Shown in pieces: positions 45,268 to 57,477 of a stretch of 64,000 nucleotides of DNA. Numbering within the stretch: the stretch's first letter is position 1; each line of letters begins with the position of its first letter. Made by a program: the position numbers and the translations under genes. Below the pieces are notes generated by a model. That model had not been told where the DNA came from. It made no database searches and worked only from the letters and a program-made list of their open reading frames with translations. Origin of the DNA: Calonectria ilicicola (taxonomy: Eukaryota; Ascomycota; Sordariomycetes; Hypocreales; Nectriaceae); the NCBI GenBank assembly GCA_020809705.1, contig CP085825.1:4836001-4900000 (forward strand), written 5' to 3'.

Positions 45268-45638
45268 AAATTATTATTATAATTGGCTCGAAATAATCGA
45301 CGGTGTGTTGCGCCTGATAGATGTAGGTAGCCAATAGTCCTCTTGTTAAGGTTGCCAATGAACCATTGAGCAACGTTGTTATTCTCCCCTGGTCTTGTTA
45401 AAACCGGAACCCAAGAAGAAAGCTAGCAGAATTTCAATAGAGGTGAAGTCAAGTGAAGCACGATGAAGGCGAAGAGGTAGAAGATAACTTTAACTGGGAT
45501 GGATAAACCTATCTGAATGATGCTAGACCCTCCAGCCATACTCCTTTCTGAATCTTAGGGTATCAAATCAACATGTATCGCATAATGCATTCCGTACTTC
45601 CATCGTTACTCATTGTGTGAGTCACCAAAGCGAATCCT
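45268..45638. other. convergent intergenic region
   Basis: This 371-nt gap between convergent genes is moderately AT-rich. I see nothing beyond probable 3' UTRs. Confidence 0.5.
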
Positions 45639-46240
45639 TTAGGCCTGGTTCTCGGCCTCGGCTTTCTTCTGGAGTTCAGCTTCAACGCCGCGCTGTCGGG
45701 TCTTGCCCTCATCGTGAAGCTTCTTGTAATGGGCCTCACCCTCGGAGTCACCAGTGATGTTAGCAACAGCACCTCCGATGGTGCCCTGAACACGGTTTCC
45801 GATTCCAGAACCCAAGTCACCGAGCTGGCCGCGAGCCTCCTGCTCCTGGCCCTCAAGGTTCTGTTGACGTCCGGCATTCTTAAGGGACTAGGAAAATGTA
45901 AGCAACAGGAAAAGTGTCAGTGGAGCAAAAGGGTAAATCCATTTACCTCATTACCGATCAAGTTGCCAACAGCCTCCTTGGCGGAGCCCATAGTCTGGTT
46001 CCAGGAACCCTCAGTGCGTCTCGAGTCATCACGAGCAACGCCAGATGATGAAATGGTACCACCGGGGACCTTGACGGCAGCGTGAGAGGCCTGGTGCTCA
46101 ATCTCAGCTTGTTGCTTGCGGGCTTCGCCCTCAACCTGGTCGTTCTTGTTGCCAGTCACATTGCCAAGAGCATTCTGGACGGCACCAGTAGCAGAGTCGA
46201 TGTACGACTTGAGAGTGGAGGTGTTCTCGTTGGCAGACAT
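45639..46240 (-). CDS. CsbD-like / Hmp1-type (mismatch and cruciform DNA recognition) protein
   Basis: Exons 46240-45947 and 45887-45639 give 180 residues, rich in Gly, Ala, Glu and Gln and without Cys. Three units of the CsbD type can be seen: GAVQNALGNVTGNKNDQVEG, GSAKEAVGNLIGNESLKN and QGTIGGAVANITGDSEGEA. Fungal homologues are annotated after Ustilago Hmp1, reported to bind mismatched and four-way-junction DNA. Bacterial CsbD is a general-stress protein, so a stress role is equally likely. A TATAAA box 140 nt upstream fits an inducible gene. The product is probably a flexible soluble protein. Confidence 0.85.
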
Positions 46241-47413
46241 GGTGATTTGCTTGTGAAGAGATTGGAAAGTTGATAGTATTGGAAGAAGTTTGAGTGTGGT
46301 CGAGTGAAAGTAGATCTTTGAGGTTCTGGATGGAGTTGGAGTAATGGAGATGGAATTTTTGCTGGGATGAAAGGCGACTTTATACCCAACGCTGGGAAGT
46401 CTTTGACGAGGTAGGCGTATGCAGCGATGCCATGACGGCAGGTGTTTCCGGAATCATTCACATGGAGAATAAGTCAAATGATGTCATGGCGCTTGTTGGA
46501 AACCATGCTCAATGCTGTGGAAGTGGTGTAACTGCCCTGCGAGTAGTTGTGGCGTTCTGGCGGCTCTGGGTAATGACGTCAACCACTTTTCCCTTACGCA
46601 CTCACGGCTTCTGCCATCTTCTGCCCCTACCCCGTGCGACGACAGCGCAATTTGAGGCGCACATACCGTTTTACCCAAATGCGGAGGCGCAAACGTAATA
46701 GAATTGGCAGGTTGTCGTGGCCTTGTGAATGATACGGGGCTGGAGATCGAGATCCGGGCTGTCGTCATTGATGCACACAGAGTTGCATGTCACACCAAGA
46801 CCCGTTCCCGTGAAGACGATGCGAATCCCAATACTGTCAATCAATACCCAGGATCAAACTTCGAAATCCCTTTTGAGGTATGCAACATGTGATTATCAGG
46901 GTTCGATGTAGGGGTCCTTGGTGTTACATACACCCGTTGGTGATCGTCGGATAGGCGAGTGACGCCATCAAATGGACGGACCAAGGACAGAAAAATCACC
47001 ACGCTAATCATGCAATCTGCACATAAGAGGAAAAAGGAAAAAAAAGTGGCCAAAGCGTGACACAATGAATAGTCATGTCTCATTCTGTATGTTCTTGTTT
47101 GTTCATGATGGACACTAATCAGACTTATCGAACAAGTCCAAGTGCTTGCTTCATAGATTCGGAAAAGAGAGATCCTTCCTGCCCCGAATTGAGCTCATAT
47201 CCCCATATATCTGGAATTTCATCATTTGTCCGTTACTCCCCATCGTCCGCACACAGCCAAAAGAGAAAGAGGTATCTTGATATTACAGTGCTATACAGAC
47301 GCGACTGGGCCGCCCCCTCAGTCGGTCATCCTCCGCTGACGTTTTTTTCTAATTCATCACATTCCCGAGAACAGTCTGGGAACCCTGGAAACATCTCAAG
47401 TTGAACCTAGCAT
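46241..47413. other. upstream region of the CsbD-like gene and 3' flank of nfs1
   Basis: No gene is supported. The part next to 46240 is the promoter of the CsbD-like gene, with a TATA box at 46379-46384. The remainder has short unrecognised frames and presumably includes the 3' UTR of nfs1. Confidence 0.5.
46379..46384 (-). promoter_or_regulatory. TATA box of the CsbD-like gene
   Basis: TATAAA on the minus strand, in the context GGGTATAAAGTCG, lies 139 nt upstream of the start codon. This is a typical position for a strongly regulated fungal promoter. Confidence 0.5.
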
Positions 47414-49219
47414 TTAGTGCTGGCTCCACTGGATCGTGTTCAGGTCAATGCCTTCTTGAACGAGTTCCCAGAGAGGGCTCAGCTCTCGCAAGAAGGTGAC
47501 GCGCTCCTCGACAGCCTTCAAGACGTAGTCAATTTCGGCGTCCGTAGTGAAGCGGCCAATACCAAATCGAATACTGCTGTGAGCACTCTCATCACTGTTT
47601 CCGAGAGCGCGCAGGACGTAACTGGGCTCCAGCGAGGCCGAAGTACAGGCACTGCCTGACGACAGTGCGATGTCTTTGAGGGCCATCAAAAGAGACTCTC
47701 CCTCCACGTATGCGAAGGAAACGTTCACACAACCAGGGTAAAATGAGTTGGGGTCGCCGTTCTGGGTGGTGTGCTCCATTGCAAGAAGACCGTTGAGCAG
47801 GCGATCTGAAAGGTACTTGATACGCTTTGTGTCATACTGTGATGTCGTTAGTGCTGTTGCCAAACACGATTATACAACATCAAATAGTGAGAAAGGTGTG
47901 AAATCAGACGTATAGCTTCGATCAACACGGCCGGCCTTGTCACGGGCCATTCAGAAAGCCATGCATGTGTAGAGCAACTCATCATGTAAAAACGGAGGAC
48001 AGGAAAGAAAAATAAAAAATCGTTGGTACATACCTCCATCTCTTCCTTAGCGATGCGACAGGCTTCACCGAAACCGGCGACAAGTGGAGGAGCAAGGGTT
48101 CCGCTTCGGAGACCTCGCTCCTGGCCACCACCGGTGATGAGAGGGTCGAGTCTGACACGAGGACGTCTTCGTACGTAACAGGCACCAATACCCTTGGGAC
48201 CGTAGATCTTGTGAGAGGAAATCGACATGAGATCAATGTTCATGGCATTGACATCAAGGGGAATCTTGCCGACGGCCTGGGCGGCGTCGGTGTGAAAGAA
48301 AATCTTCTTCTCCCGGCACAGCTTGCCAATCTCTTCAATAGGCTGAATGACACCAATCTCATTGTTGACAGCCATTACACTGACCAAAGCAGTCTCGGGT
48401 CGAATAGCGGCCACTAGGTCTTCCATTTTGATGAGACCGTTGTTTTGAACAGGGAGATATGTGATCTCGAAGCCCTCATCTTGAAGATGGCGACAGCTAT
48501 CTAACACGCACTTGTGCTCGGTTTGTGTGGTGATGATGTGCTTCTTCTTGCCGGAACGGCCAAAGAAGCGAGCGACACCCTTGATGCTCATGTTGTTGCT
48601 CTCGGTGGCACCGCTGGTGAAGATGATTTCTTTAGGGTCGGCGCCGATCAGAGCCGCAATGTGCTCACGGGCCTCCTCAACAGCCTTCTCACTCTCCCAA
48701 CCGTATGCGTGTGTTCGGGAATGGGGGTTGCCATATACGCCAGTATAAAAAGGCATCATGGCATCGAGGACGCGGGGGTCAACAGGCGTGGTAGCTTGCA
48801 TGTCAAGATAGATTGGCCGTTGGCCTTCTTCCATGACAGCTGCCTGTTTTAGCACCTCTGCACCACATCTGTTAGCTAGTAGCTCATTGGAAAAAAAAAA
48901 GCTGTAGCTCGGGTCCAAGTCCTGGAGCTCAACGGAGGGGATATTGCTCACCAGCCATGGGGCTGACCTTCGCATTGGTAGGAGCATCAAGGGAAGAAGG
49001 TGGCAGGTCGACAAAGTCGCCCTTGTCGAGCTTGATAGCCGTCTCAACCTTTGCGTTGTCCTGCTTGGACTCGGTCACATATCCACGGCGGGCCTGGCGA
49101 CCCGAGACGATGGCGGCGCGAGGAAGAGCTCGCAGAGGAGCGACGGTGACGCGCGAGCTGGAGCTAGAGCCCAGGCGGCCAGCCGTCCTCAGGGCGCGTG
49201 ATGCAATGTTGCTGGCCAT
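47414..49219 (-). CDS. nfs1: cysteine desulfurase Nfs1 (mitochondrial)
   Basis: Exons 49219-48952, 48857-48034 and 47836-47414 give 504 residues. Nfs1 takes sulfur from cysteine for Fe-S cluster assembly on Isu1 with Isd11 and frataxin, and also supplies sulfur for tRNA thiolation. The N-terminus (Arg/Ser/Ala-rich, no acidic residues for about 50 positions) is a mitochondrial presequence. The mature part begins near [27 protein letters not shown] carries the cofactor-stacking His (about 204). [12 protein letters not shown] carries the PLP-binding Lys (about 306). [15 protein letters not shown] carries the persulfide Cys (about 428). The C-terminus ([20 protein letters not shown]) is the conserved end needed for Isu1 contact. 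The first exon covers the presequence and linker. The last intron is 197 nt, long for this window. Confidence 0.97.
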
Positions 49220-50600
49220 GATTGTGTTGGAGCTGACAGGTGCATGGAGAAAGCCAGCGTAGAGGGGAAAAGAGAAAGTTTTAGCCGTGGATGAGCTAGA
49301 TGTCGAGAATTTGTCATTCACTCACCGTCGGCTCGGACTCGGTGATAAGCCGAGAGATCCGGCACTGCCATTGGCTAGGAAGGGCCGGGACCGGCATATG
49401 GGGCAACTGTAAGTGAACGAGGGGGCGATCCTGGGGGAGGAGGGCGAGGAATTCAGGGCCGAGGGCCGGATATTTGATTCAATTGAGCGAGAATTGGCAT
49501 GAATGGCGACTATTCGAAGAGAGTGGGATCCTGGCGAGTAAAAAGAAGCCAGAAGTAATTGTTTCAACTACATGTTTTGTACCCATATATTTTGCGTCTT
49601 CAGCCGCTTGTTTCTCTCAGGATTTGGTTCCCCTGTCGTCAGTAAGAGAGATCCATGCATGCAACTCTCTTTTTTTTTTTTTTTTTTTTCTCTGTGTGTG
49701 TCAAGTAGCAATTAGCTGGTTTGTGGGCAATAAATGAACGAGCGGCAAATTGGCACATCTCGGTCCCGATCCTACGTAAGACCGACAGTAAGCCATTCAA
49801 TGACAAGCATAGAATCCAGGCACGCGTTTAAGAAGCCTTCTGTGCATGAGCCTTGTCCCTCCCTCCCTTGTCCTGTGGACGCAAGACCACTGAATGCGTG
49901 CGGCGGCATGGACGGGAATGAGATTACCTCGGGCTCCCCAGTCGACTAGTATTCCCCTGCCTCACTGATCTGATCGCGATCCTGTGCGACCGTCGATGTA
50001 CGGCGCGGTGTCTGACGGCAGGACGGCACGGTACGTACCATGCGTCCTGGATCTCTCTAAGCCCAGCCCAGATCCCTACAGCGAATCCCAGGCTTCGCCG
50101 CTGGCGTCAGTGACGCAAAGATTCTTTACCTCCCAGCGAGCGCCCGTCAGGTTGGTGTGGTGGGCTATGTCTGGCTGTGGCACGGGTCAGGTCGGACCCT
50201 GTCAGTGGTGACGCAGTGTGTCTTCTCTTTGGGGCTTTGGACTCTTGGCTGGTGCCCATGAAGCCGTCGAAGCCGGCCAGTGTACGAAAAATGGCCTGCG
50301 CCACAAAAATTCCCGCTCCTTGGCTCCCTGTGCCCCGCCCGCCGTTCCCTTTAGGCGCTGCTGCTGGGCTGATGAGGGCAGTCATTGGCACAGCCACTTC
50401 CAAGTCGTCACCAGTCAACACATGCCTTAGTTAATTAGAGTTGATGCCCTCTCAACCTGGCGGCCTCGCGACTCTGATATTCTCGACGATTGCCCTCCCA
50501 CTCCCTCACCTGCTGTGCAATCGAACCCGTCGCCGCCGTCGCCGCGCACACTCTTGCGCGCACTTCCGATCCCTCCGGTTTTCCTTTTTTGTCCTTCGTC
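49220..50600. other. divergent promoter region nfs1 / rvs167 with a 20-nt T tract
   Basis: This 1.4-kb divergent promoter region has no supported gene. An uninterrupted run of 20 T lies at 49670-49689. The last 150 nt before the rvs167 start are pyrimidine-rich. Confidence 0.5.
49670..49689 (+). repeat. 20-nt T homopolymer
   Basis: This uninterrupted T tract, followed by CTCTGTGTGTG, sits between divergent promoters. Such tracts exclude nucleosomes, so it may mark the shared promoter. Confidence 0.8.
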
Positions 50601-52142
50601 ATGAGCTTCAAAGGCTTTCAGAAGAGCGTCATCCGGGTAAGCCGTGTGCCCCTCATCTTGGCGGGAGCGTGGTGGAGGCAGACATGATGCGGACACCAGG
50701 CGCGCAAAACTTGCTTTACGCTGCTTCTGCGCCTGTCGATGAGCTGCTCGACACCTTGACGAATTAAAATACTGACTTCATCTTGTTCTCACCAGGCGCC
50801 GCAACAACTCAAGTCGAAATTCAACATTGGTGAACACACCAAAGATGCTGTCTACATTGACGCCGAGCGCCGTTTCCAGGAGCTAGAAACCGAGACTAAA
50901 AAGCTGCACGATGAATCAAAAAAGTACTTCGAGGCCATCAATGGCATGCTCAATCACCAGATCGAGTTCAGCCAGGCCATGACCGAAATCTACAAGCCCA
51001 TCTCTGGCCGAGTGTCTGACCCAGACTCGGCCATTGTCGAGGGTAACCCAGAAGGTATCCAGGCTTGCGAAGAATACGAGGCTGTTGTCAAGGACTTGCA
51101 AGAAACCCTTTCTCCAGAGCTAGAAATGATCGAGACCCGGATTATTCGTCCCGCTACCGAACTGCTCGACGTCATCAAGGTGATACGCAAAACCGCTCTC
51201 AAGCGCGAACACAAAAGACTCGACTACGATCGTCACCGCAACAGTTTAAAGAAGCTGCAAGATAAGAAGGATCGTAGCGCCAAGGACGAGAAGGCCATGT
51301 GGAAGCTAGAGGGCGACCTTGAGCAATCCACCCAGGATTTCAACTACTTCAACGATCTCCTCAAGGACGAGCTCCCCAAGCTGTTCGAGCTTGAGCGCCA
51401 ATTTATCCAGCCTCTCTTCCAGTCATTCTACTACATGCAGCTAAACATCTTTTACACTCTCCATGAGAGGATGCAGCGCGTCGACATTGGATACTTTGAC
51501 CTCACTCTGGATATTGAGGAGGCCTTTCACCAGAAGCGTGGTGACATCCAAGAGCAAGCGGAAGCTCTATCAATCGTCCGATTCAAGACAACAGGTCAGC
51601 GTAGACCACCCAAATACCAGCAGCGCCCTGCTCTCGAGGGCTCTAAGCCTCCGGCTCTGCTCACTCAGGGCGAGGATCATAAACCCAGCTACTCCCCTTC
51701 CACCACCGCCCCGAGCCCTAGTGGTCTGAAGAAGACTTCCGCCTACCAAGCTCAGTCTGCGACTGCCGATCACAACCCTCCCCCGCCTTATTCGCCTCCT
51801 ACTGGAGCCAAGGCTGGTCTTGCCGCGATTGCCGCTGGCAAGTCGAAGCCCCCTCCACCCAAGCCTAAGCCCAAGCCGGGACGCTTGGCTGGCGCGCCGG
51901 CTGCTGAAACCGTCACAGCCCTGTACGACTTCTCAGCTCAGGCTGAGGGCGACCTGAGCTTTTCTGCCGGAGATTTGATTGAGATTGTAAAACGAACGGA
52001 CAATGCGAACGAGTGGTGGACAGGAAAGTTGAATGGCAAACAAGGCCAATTCCCTGGTATGTCAAGGGTAACCGTGGAAACTTGACGACGGAATCAACGA
52101 AACTAACCAATACGCGTAGGAAACTATGTACAACTTGGCTGA
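50601..52142 (+). CDS. rvs167: Rvs167-type amphiphysin (BAR and SH3 domains)
   Basis: Exons 50601-50636, 50796-52056 and 52120-52142 give 439 residues. The protein binds and bends membranes at endocytic sites, normally as a heterodimer with Rvs161, and links to actin through SH3. The BAR domain spans about 1-250: MSFKGFQKSVIRAPQQLKSK start, then long charged helices such as LPKLFELERQFIQPLFQSFYYMQ. Residues 255-375 are a Pro/Ala/Gly-rich linker with PPPPYSPP and PPPKPKPKP runs. The SH3 domain is at 383-439: ALYDFSAQAEGDLSF, then EWWTGKLNG and QFPGNYVQLG. The last 23-nt exon supplies only the end of SH3; without splicing, the protein would end in an unrelated tail. Confidence 0.96.
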
Positions 52143-53898
52143 ATAATAGAACTTCCGAACTCAGAATACCGTGCCGGCCAGTGAAACATGATCATTTCGA
52201 TCTCGTCACGGCCGGTAAACGACTCATTTAAGCGTACCCCCAAGATAAAGTTTCCATGCACAAAAGGAGCTGCACCGTCGAACTCGATGCATAAAGAAGA
52301 TCAGCCACACGGAGAAGAATAAAATCAAAGCCACGGATCATGGCAGCGCGGAGAGGTTGAACATCATGATCGGGGAAAGGCCAAATGTGGTCGGAGTAAG
52401 GCATACCTGGCGTTTTGTCAAGGCCCTCTGGAGAATATAATACCAAGAATTGATTGGAAACCCGTGGATTGGATGTTGTCCCACCTCTTGTGGTGCATGT
52501 ATGATGGTGTAGGGGTGAAGTTAGAGAATTCATATTCCAGCTATCAAATTTATATTCATACACCAAGAGAGATGTGAAAACATCGAGGACTAATGAAACA
52601 TGTGATCGTACCTTGGCACTGGGGACTGGATAACATGCCCCGAGCTTGATGCAGATCTTTGTGGTATTCTGGTATATGTATTCATAGCTTGGTCGTTTCG
52701 GACATGACAGAAGCAATGGCACTGTGGTACAAGCGGAGTTAAGAAGATTGAATAAATCCGTTTAGAAGGCGGCATTTTATTAAAGCCGAGTCATCACCGG
52801 TCCTCATTAAGGTTAGCTGAAGTATTCACACCAGGGATGACGGGATTGTGTAGTTTATCCCTCGGGTTTCTATTTAGTACTTTGAACCGCCTCGCCAGGA
52901 ATCATTCTCGGATGCCGCGGTCAGAGTTAGTAACCGATGAAGTCAGGTTCCTTGACCCGAGATTGAAAATAACAATGATACCGGCCGGGTACTATTCTAT
53001 GCTGCACTTTGCTGCAGGTGATGTGTTAAATGTAATCAATGTATGCTGAGCTCTCTCCTCATATGGTATAAGCAAGACTATCCCCACACAACGCGGTTAC
53101 CTTCGCCCCCCTATCTTGTAATCATTCTCGTGTTGAAAAGCTTGACACGTCATCATGTGCAGTAGCGTATTTCATGACATCTGCCCATTCTCCCAAGAGC
53201 TTCGCACTGGTTTCCCGAATAGAGAAAACATGCAAGTGGAAAGAACCTCAACGCCACTAGAGCGAGATTTCTGCCGAATTGGTTGCGCGCTGTTTGATCG
53301 CCGATACCCAACGGCGGTTTAGCGCAAGGCAACTCATTTGCACATGTTTGCAAGTCCTAATCTAAGCCTCAACTCACACTTGCACTTTTGGCTTACATAC
53401 GTCCCGGGGCTGTGGGTAGGTCCCCCTCCAGAAATAAGAACGCAACTATTGGCGAGTGGTTCTAAAATTCCCATTTCTTCAAGATGCTTCCCAGAAGTCT
53501 GGTTGCATTGCCAGCTCATCCTTTCAATATGATGGTTACAATACAACCCTTGAAGGATTGTGCTATCTCTACTTTTTCTCCTGGTATCACCTGATAATAT
53601 TCCTCTAGGTGAAAAACAAAAGAAGAAAAAAATCATCAAGTTAAATAAATGAGATTATTTATTTATTTATTTTTATTCAAATGAAATAAATCATTACCTT
53701 TCCCTATAAAATTAAGACTTTAGGGCGGTTGAATCCGGTGGTGTTGAAGGTGGACAAGTCATCTTTCAAGACATGCATTGTAAGCAAACAGACAAGGATG
53801 AACAATTTTCTCATATAATCCTGCGACAAATAAAATAGCCAGAATGAATAAGCAAGGGAGAAATAAAATACTGTTATTGATTTTCTTATCCAGCTCAG
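52143..53898. other. intergenic region, AT-rich at the right end
   Basis: This lies between convergent genes. No supported gene is present; open frames are short. About 53641-53900 is strongly AT-rich, with a TTTA-based inverted repeat near 53641-53684. Confidence 0.45.
53641..53684. repeat. AT-only TTTA repeat with hairpin potential
   Basis: AAATAAAT..GATTATTTATTTATTTATTTTT..AAATGAAATAAAT forms inverted AT repeats downstream of the F-box gene, similar in kind to 32343-32376. Confidence 0.5.
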
Positions 53899-55919
53899 CT
53901 ACAGGGCAAAGTCTAAACCGCATGGTGACTCTTCCGTCTTTGGTATCCTGAGGTAAAGGGCCTCGTGACTCTTAGCCCAATGAGCAAGCGGTGAGATTGA
54001 CTCTTGCTGGCTGGCCTCATTTCCCACCATTGTGTCATGTCGGCTTGTCAGATCCTTGTTTGATGAAACGCTAGTCGAACATTGACTAGCCGAAGAACCA
54101 ACAGCATTCTTTGGGCAACCCTCTCTCAAGTGGGATCTACTGGATGACACGATCGGAGAAACCGTGATATTGGAGACATTTCTTCTGGGGTATCCAGGTA
54201 GATGAATCGTTGGATCGAAGGAGATCAATACCAGCGGTCTGGGTCGACCCTGTGTAGCTACGCCGGGGGCGTAAACAAGGGATCGCTCATCCATAAACCA
54301 CTCAATATCCTTGAAGGATCGTTGAGGTGAGAGAATATTGTCAAGGGGGGGTGGCACGGGTTTGGGAGGCCATAACTTGGCCTCGTGATGCACATCGCGG
54401 GCCTCCTCCAGACCACGAGTCGGAAACGATTGGTTAGCTTCAATCACATTTCCCATTATACCCATAGGCCCATATCTAGTCTTCGGTCGGACTCGGAGTT
54501 GTAAGGTTTCTGACTCGTTGATCAGGTCCAAAAAGGTCTCACAGGATGGATTGTAGTACCAAATAAAACACTCATGAATGGAATACACAGTCCCACTATC
54601 ACCAACATGGATGTCTTCGGGAAGCCGTGTTTCGAAATGCCTTTCGCTATTCCATGCGTTGGCATCGTGGTCAGCCTCACTTTCGTCATCAGATGACTCC
54701 TCCACCAGGAACGCATCACCCGCGATGTCAGTCAGAGTCGCAAGGATGGGATTACACCCATCGATGTCAAAGTTGAGTTCCTTTTTGTAACAAGTGCGTT
54801 GGCTCTGTGCGTTTTTCACCAAACATTCTCTCCGAGACTCAAAAATAAACAGCCCTCCCGATTTCTCATCCCTCGTAAGCTGAATAGAATTCCAACGGTC
54901 GTCGACGGGCCCTTCTGCGGCGTGGCGCCTCCAGAGGTTTTGCATTGGCGGCGAGCAAACCGCATCTCTGGTTATGTCGCTCAGAGGAAAGCGCAAGACG
55001 GTATAATAGGAATTCCATTTCCCATGTTCTGGCTGAAATCTGGTTTTATTCGAGACGCAGTAAAGATGGTTGTCGAATATCTCGAAGCAGGCATCAACAT
55101 TGATGTCAGACCCGACAAAGTTCCAGAGAACTGTTTCCGTTTCTGACCACTTTTGAGCCTTCAAATCAAATTTCTGGAGTGACCATCGCTTAAAACCGTC
55201 AAACCCTATGCGCGAGTTTGTCCCACACACTAAATAATTCGAGTCATTCCTGACAAATAACTTTTGCACTGAGGCGAGGCGTTGGCTCGTGATGAGATGA
55301 CCGGTTTTTGCGCAGAGAACAATGAGCCAGTTAACCATGTTCCCCCGGCTTTCTTTGTTACTGTAAATGCATGAGAGAATCCCTTGTGAACAGTGCAAGG
55401 GGCGGAATGAGTACTGCTGTTCCCGGTGGAAACCAGGCATTTCGCGCTCCAACATCCATGGTACTTTGATGACGAGTTCCTTTGTTGCTGAATGGTGCAC
55501 ATCTAGAACATGCAGGTATTGACTATTAAAATTATAGCATAGAATGCCATTGGTATAGATAAAGTGCTCGCCCATGGCTACGAGGGCGACTGCGAAGGGC
55601 TCTCCTTGACGGACGGCATTTCTTCTCTTGGCAATTCTCCGCAGGCTTTTTGCATAAGCGCATGATGCACGGGCTTCAGTGGCTTCAACCGCAAATCCAG
55701 CCTTCTTCTAGAGATTTCATCAGCTAAAACTCCGAGGGAAGAATTCTAGTTTGGGAAGAGCAGGGGGGTACGAACTAGCAGAACCTGACGGCAGATGGTC
55801 TCGCTTTGCAGAAGGTAGCTAAAATGGTGACAGCTGGATCCCAGGTTAAATATGTCCTCTATATCAAGAAGCTTCGTGGTTAGAGATATTATCTCGATTG
55901 GGAGCCGGATGAGGCTCAT
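53899..55919 (-). CDS. fungal F-box protein
   Basis: Exons 55919-55776 and 55707-53899 give 650 residues. The N-terminus is an F-box: MSLIRLPIEIISLTTKLL followed by DIFNLGSSCHHFSYLLQSETICRQVLL (residues about 3-47). F-boxes bind Skp1 in SCF ubiquitin ligases. The rest is a long unclassified region with WD/kelch-like strand spacing but no clean repeat, and an acidic patch (EESSDDESEADHD). The C-terminal 100 residues are Ser-rich. The intron donor reads GTTCGT, off the usual consensus; an in-frame alternative (GTTCTG, two codons earlier) is possible. The exon 2 acceptor is TCTCTAG. The target is unknown. Confidence 0.82.
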
Positions 55920-57477
55920 GGTTATTGATCCTGATAATACGCTGTTCGGTGAGGTGGCCGCGCAGGGACCCTATATCGCAAAGAAGGCATGTATGTGATG
56001 CAATTGATATTGTGTTTGGGGGGAGGGAAGACTTGTCTTGGGCAAGTGGGCTGGGCCGTATCATATACTGGCAGAGGGGTCTTGGTCTTCGAGTAGAGCC
56101 GCACTTACCATGTTTTTCGTAGCACGCCAGTTCAATTTTTAAATTCCACAAGTAAAATTTGATCAGTAAGTAAATAATGATCCTTTAGGTCTGATTAATG
56201 CTATATCGCTTTGTACATGTTTGTGTTATTTGGTTCAATTATCACTTCAGTTCATTCTTGATTCTTGGATTTGATTTTGGTCACTCCTTTAGCAGATCGC
56301 TAAATCATAGACTGCTAGACTACTTGGTGCTCGGACTTTGCTTTTATTTTTGGTCTTTCTACTCGTGCCCATTGACTGGTCCTGTTTCACAGCCACTCAT
56401 CACACTCTGGAATGAATGGCCGTCAGTGCGGGCCATATCCCTACTTCACGTTGAATCATTCAAAAACTCAACCGTCTTGACATTCAAAGATGTCGTGGCG
56501 GATGATGCGTCAATTGAATTGGTTCTACCGCACCATGCCGGGGTATGAGAAGCGCGCAAATAAACCTTGAAGGTCATTCTCCATATCTTTACACTTTCGC
56601 CTTACTCTTCGCTCAACCGGGCGGGAAACTATGAGGCTCTGCGGAACCGCGGAGAACATTGACACATGGCATCTCCTGTAATAGCGGGGTATATACCCAT
56701 TGCGACCCATTCGTGACATGTTTTGTAGCGACTTGATGTTGCACAAGGATTACGGTGAGGATGTGAGGATATGAGGTTCTGTGTGAACGAGCTTCAATTG
56801 GGTAGCCACGTCATTTGGTAATCTCTACACCGGTCCATGACGAACTGCTGGGCTAACATAAAGCCTATGAAGACCAAGCATTTTAGAATGGTCGGCTACA
56901 AGGGTTTCAGCTACATGCAGATTCCCCTCTCGTTGAGCCGGAAATCATCCCCGCTGCCAAAAGGAGAATGGTTGCTAAGCAGTCGGGCTACGGAACAGCT
57001 CACCGCTGCAGGCTGCACGCCCTGTCACAGTTACGAATGAGGCTCAGCCACTCGTGCCACTGGGGGCCAAATGTTGGCTCGTGCCATGTCTTTCTCTCTC
57101 TCTCTCTTTTTTTTCTTTTTGAGCCTCATCTTTCCTCCTGTCCGCCAGCTCAAGCCCCCGCTGATGGCTCAAGTTCAAGGTCGTCGCCCTTTTCCAACCT
57201 GGCAAATAGGCTCAAAGATAAGAAAGTAGTAAATACCTCACCCTAAACTAATCCAATTTTAAGAGAACCAGGGCCAATTCAATTTAGTTTATTCTATATT
57301 CAACTCCATGCATTCTCACGCGATGCATGGCTAAGAGGTGGTTCCTCACAACCATGTCACCATTCGAGTGATTAGCCCATCAGGTTCAGTCCCTGTCCTG
57401 TCATGTCTCAGAACGCACACACACAACGTCCACATGACCAAAGCCATATGTGAATCATCAACCAGAGATCTAACCCG
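55920..57477. other. intergenic region
   Basis: No gene is supported. The left end is the F-box gene promoter and the right end is the 3' flank of the MOSC-reductase gene. A plus-strand frame near 56198-56548 is hydrophobic and AT-rich without a motif and is judged chance. Confidence 0.45.

Noticed and set aside
56198..56548. Hydrophobic plus-strand frame of 116 codons
   Set aside because: AT-rich, Phe/Leu-rich composition artefact with no motif between two minus-strand genes.
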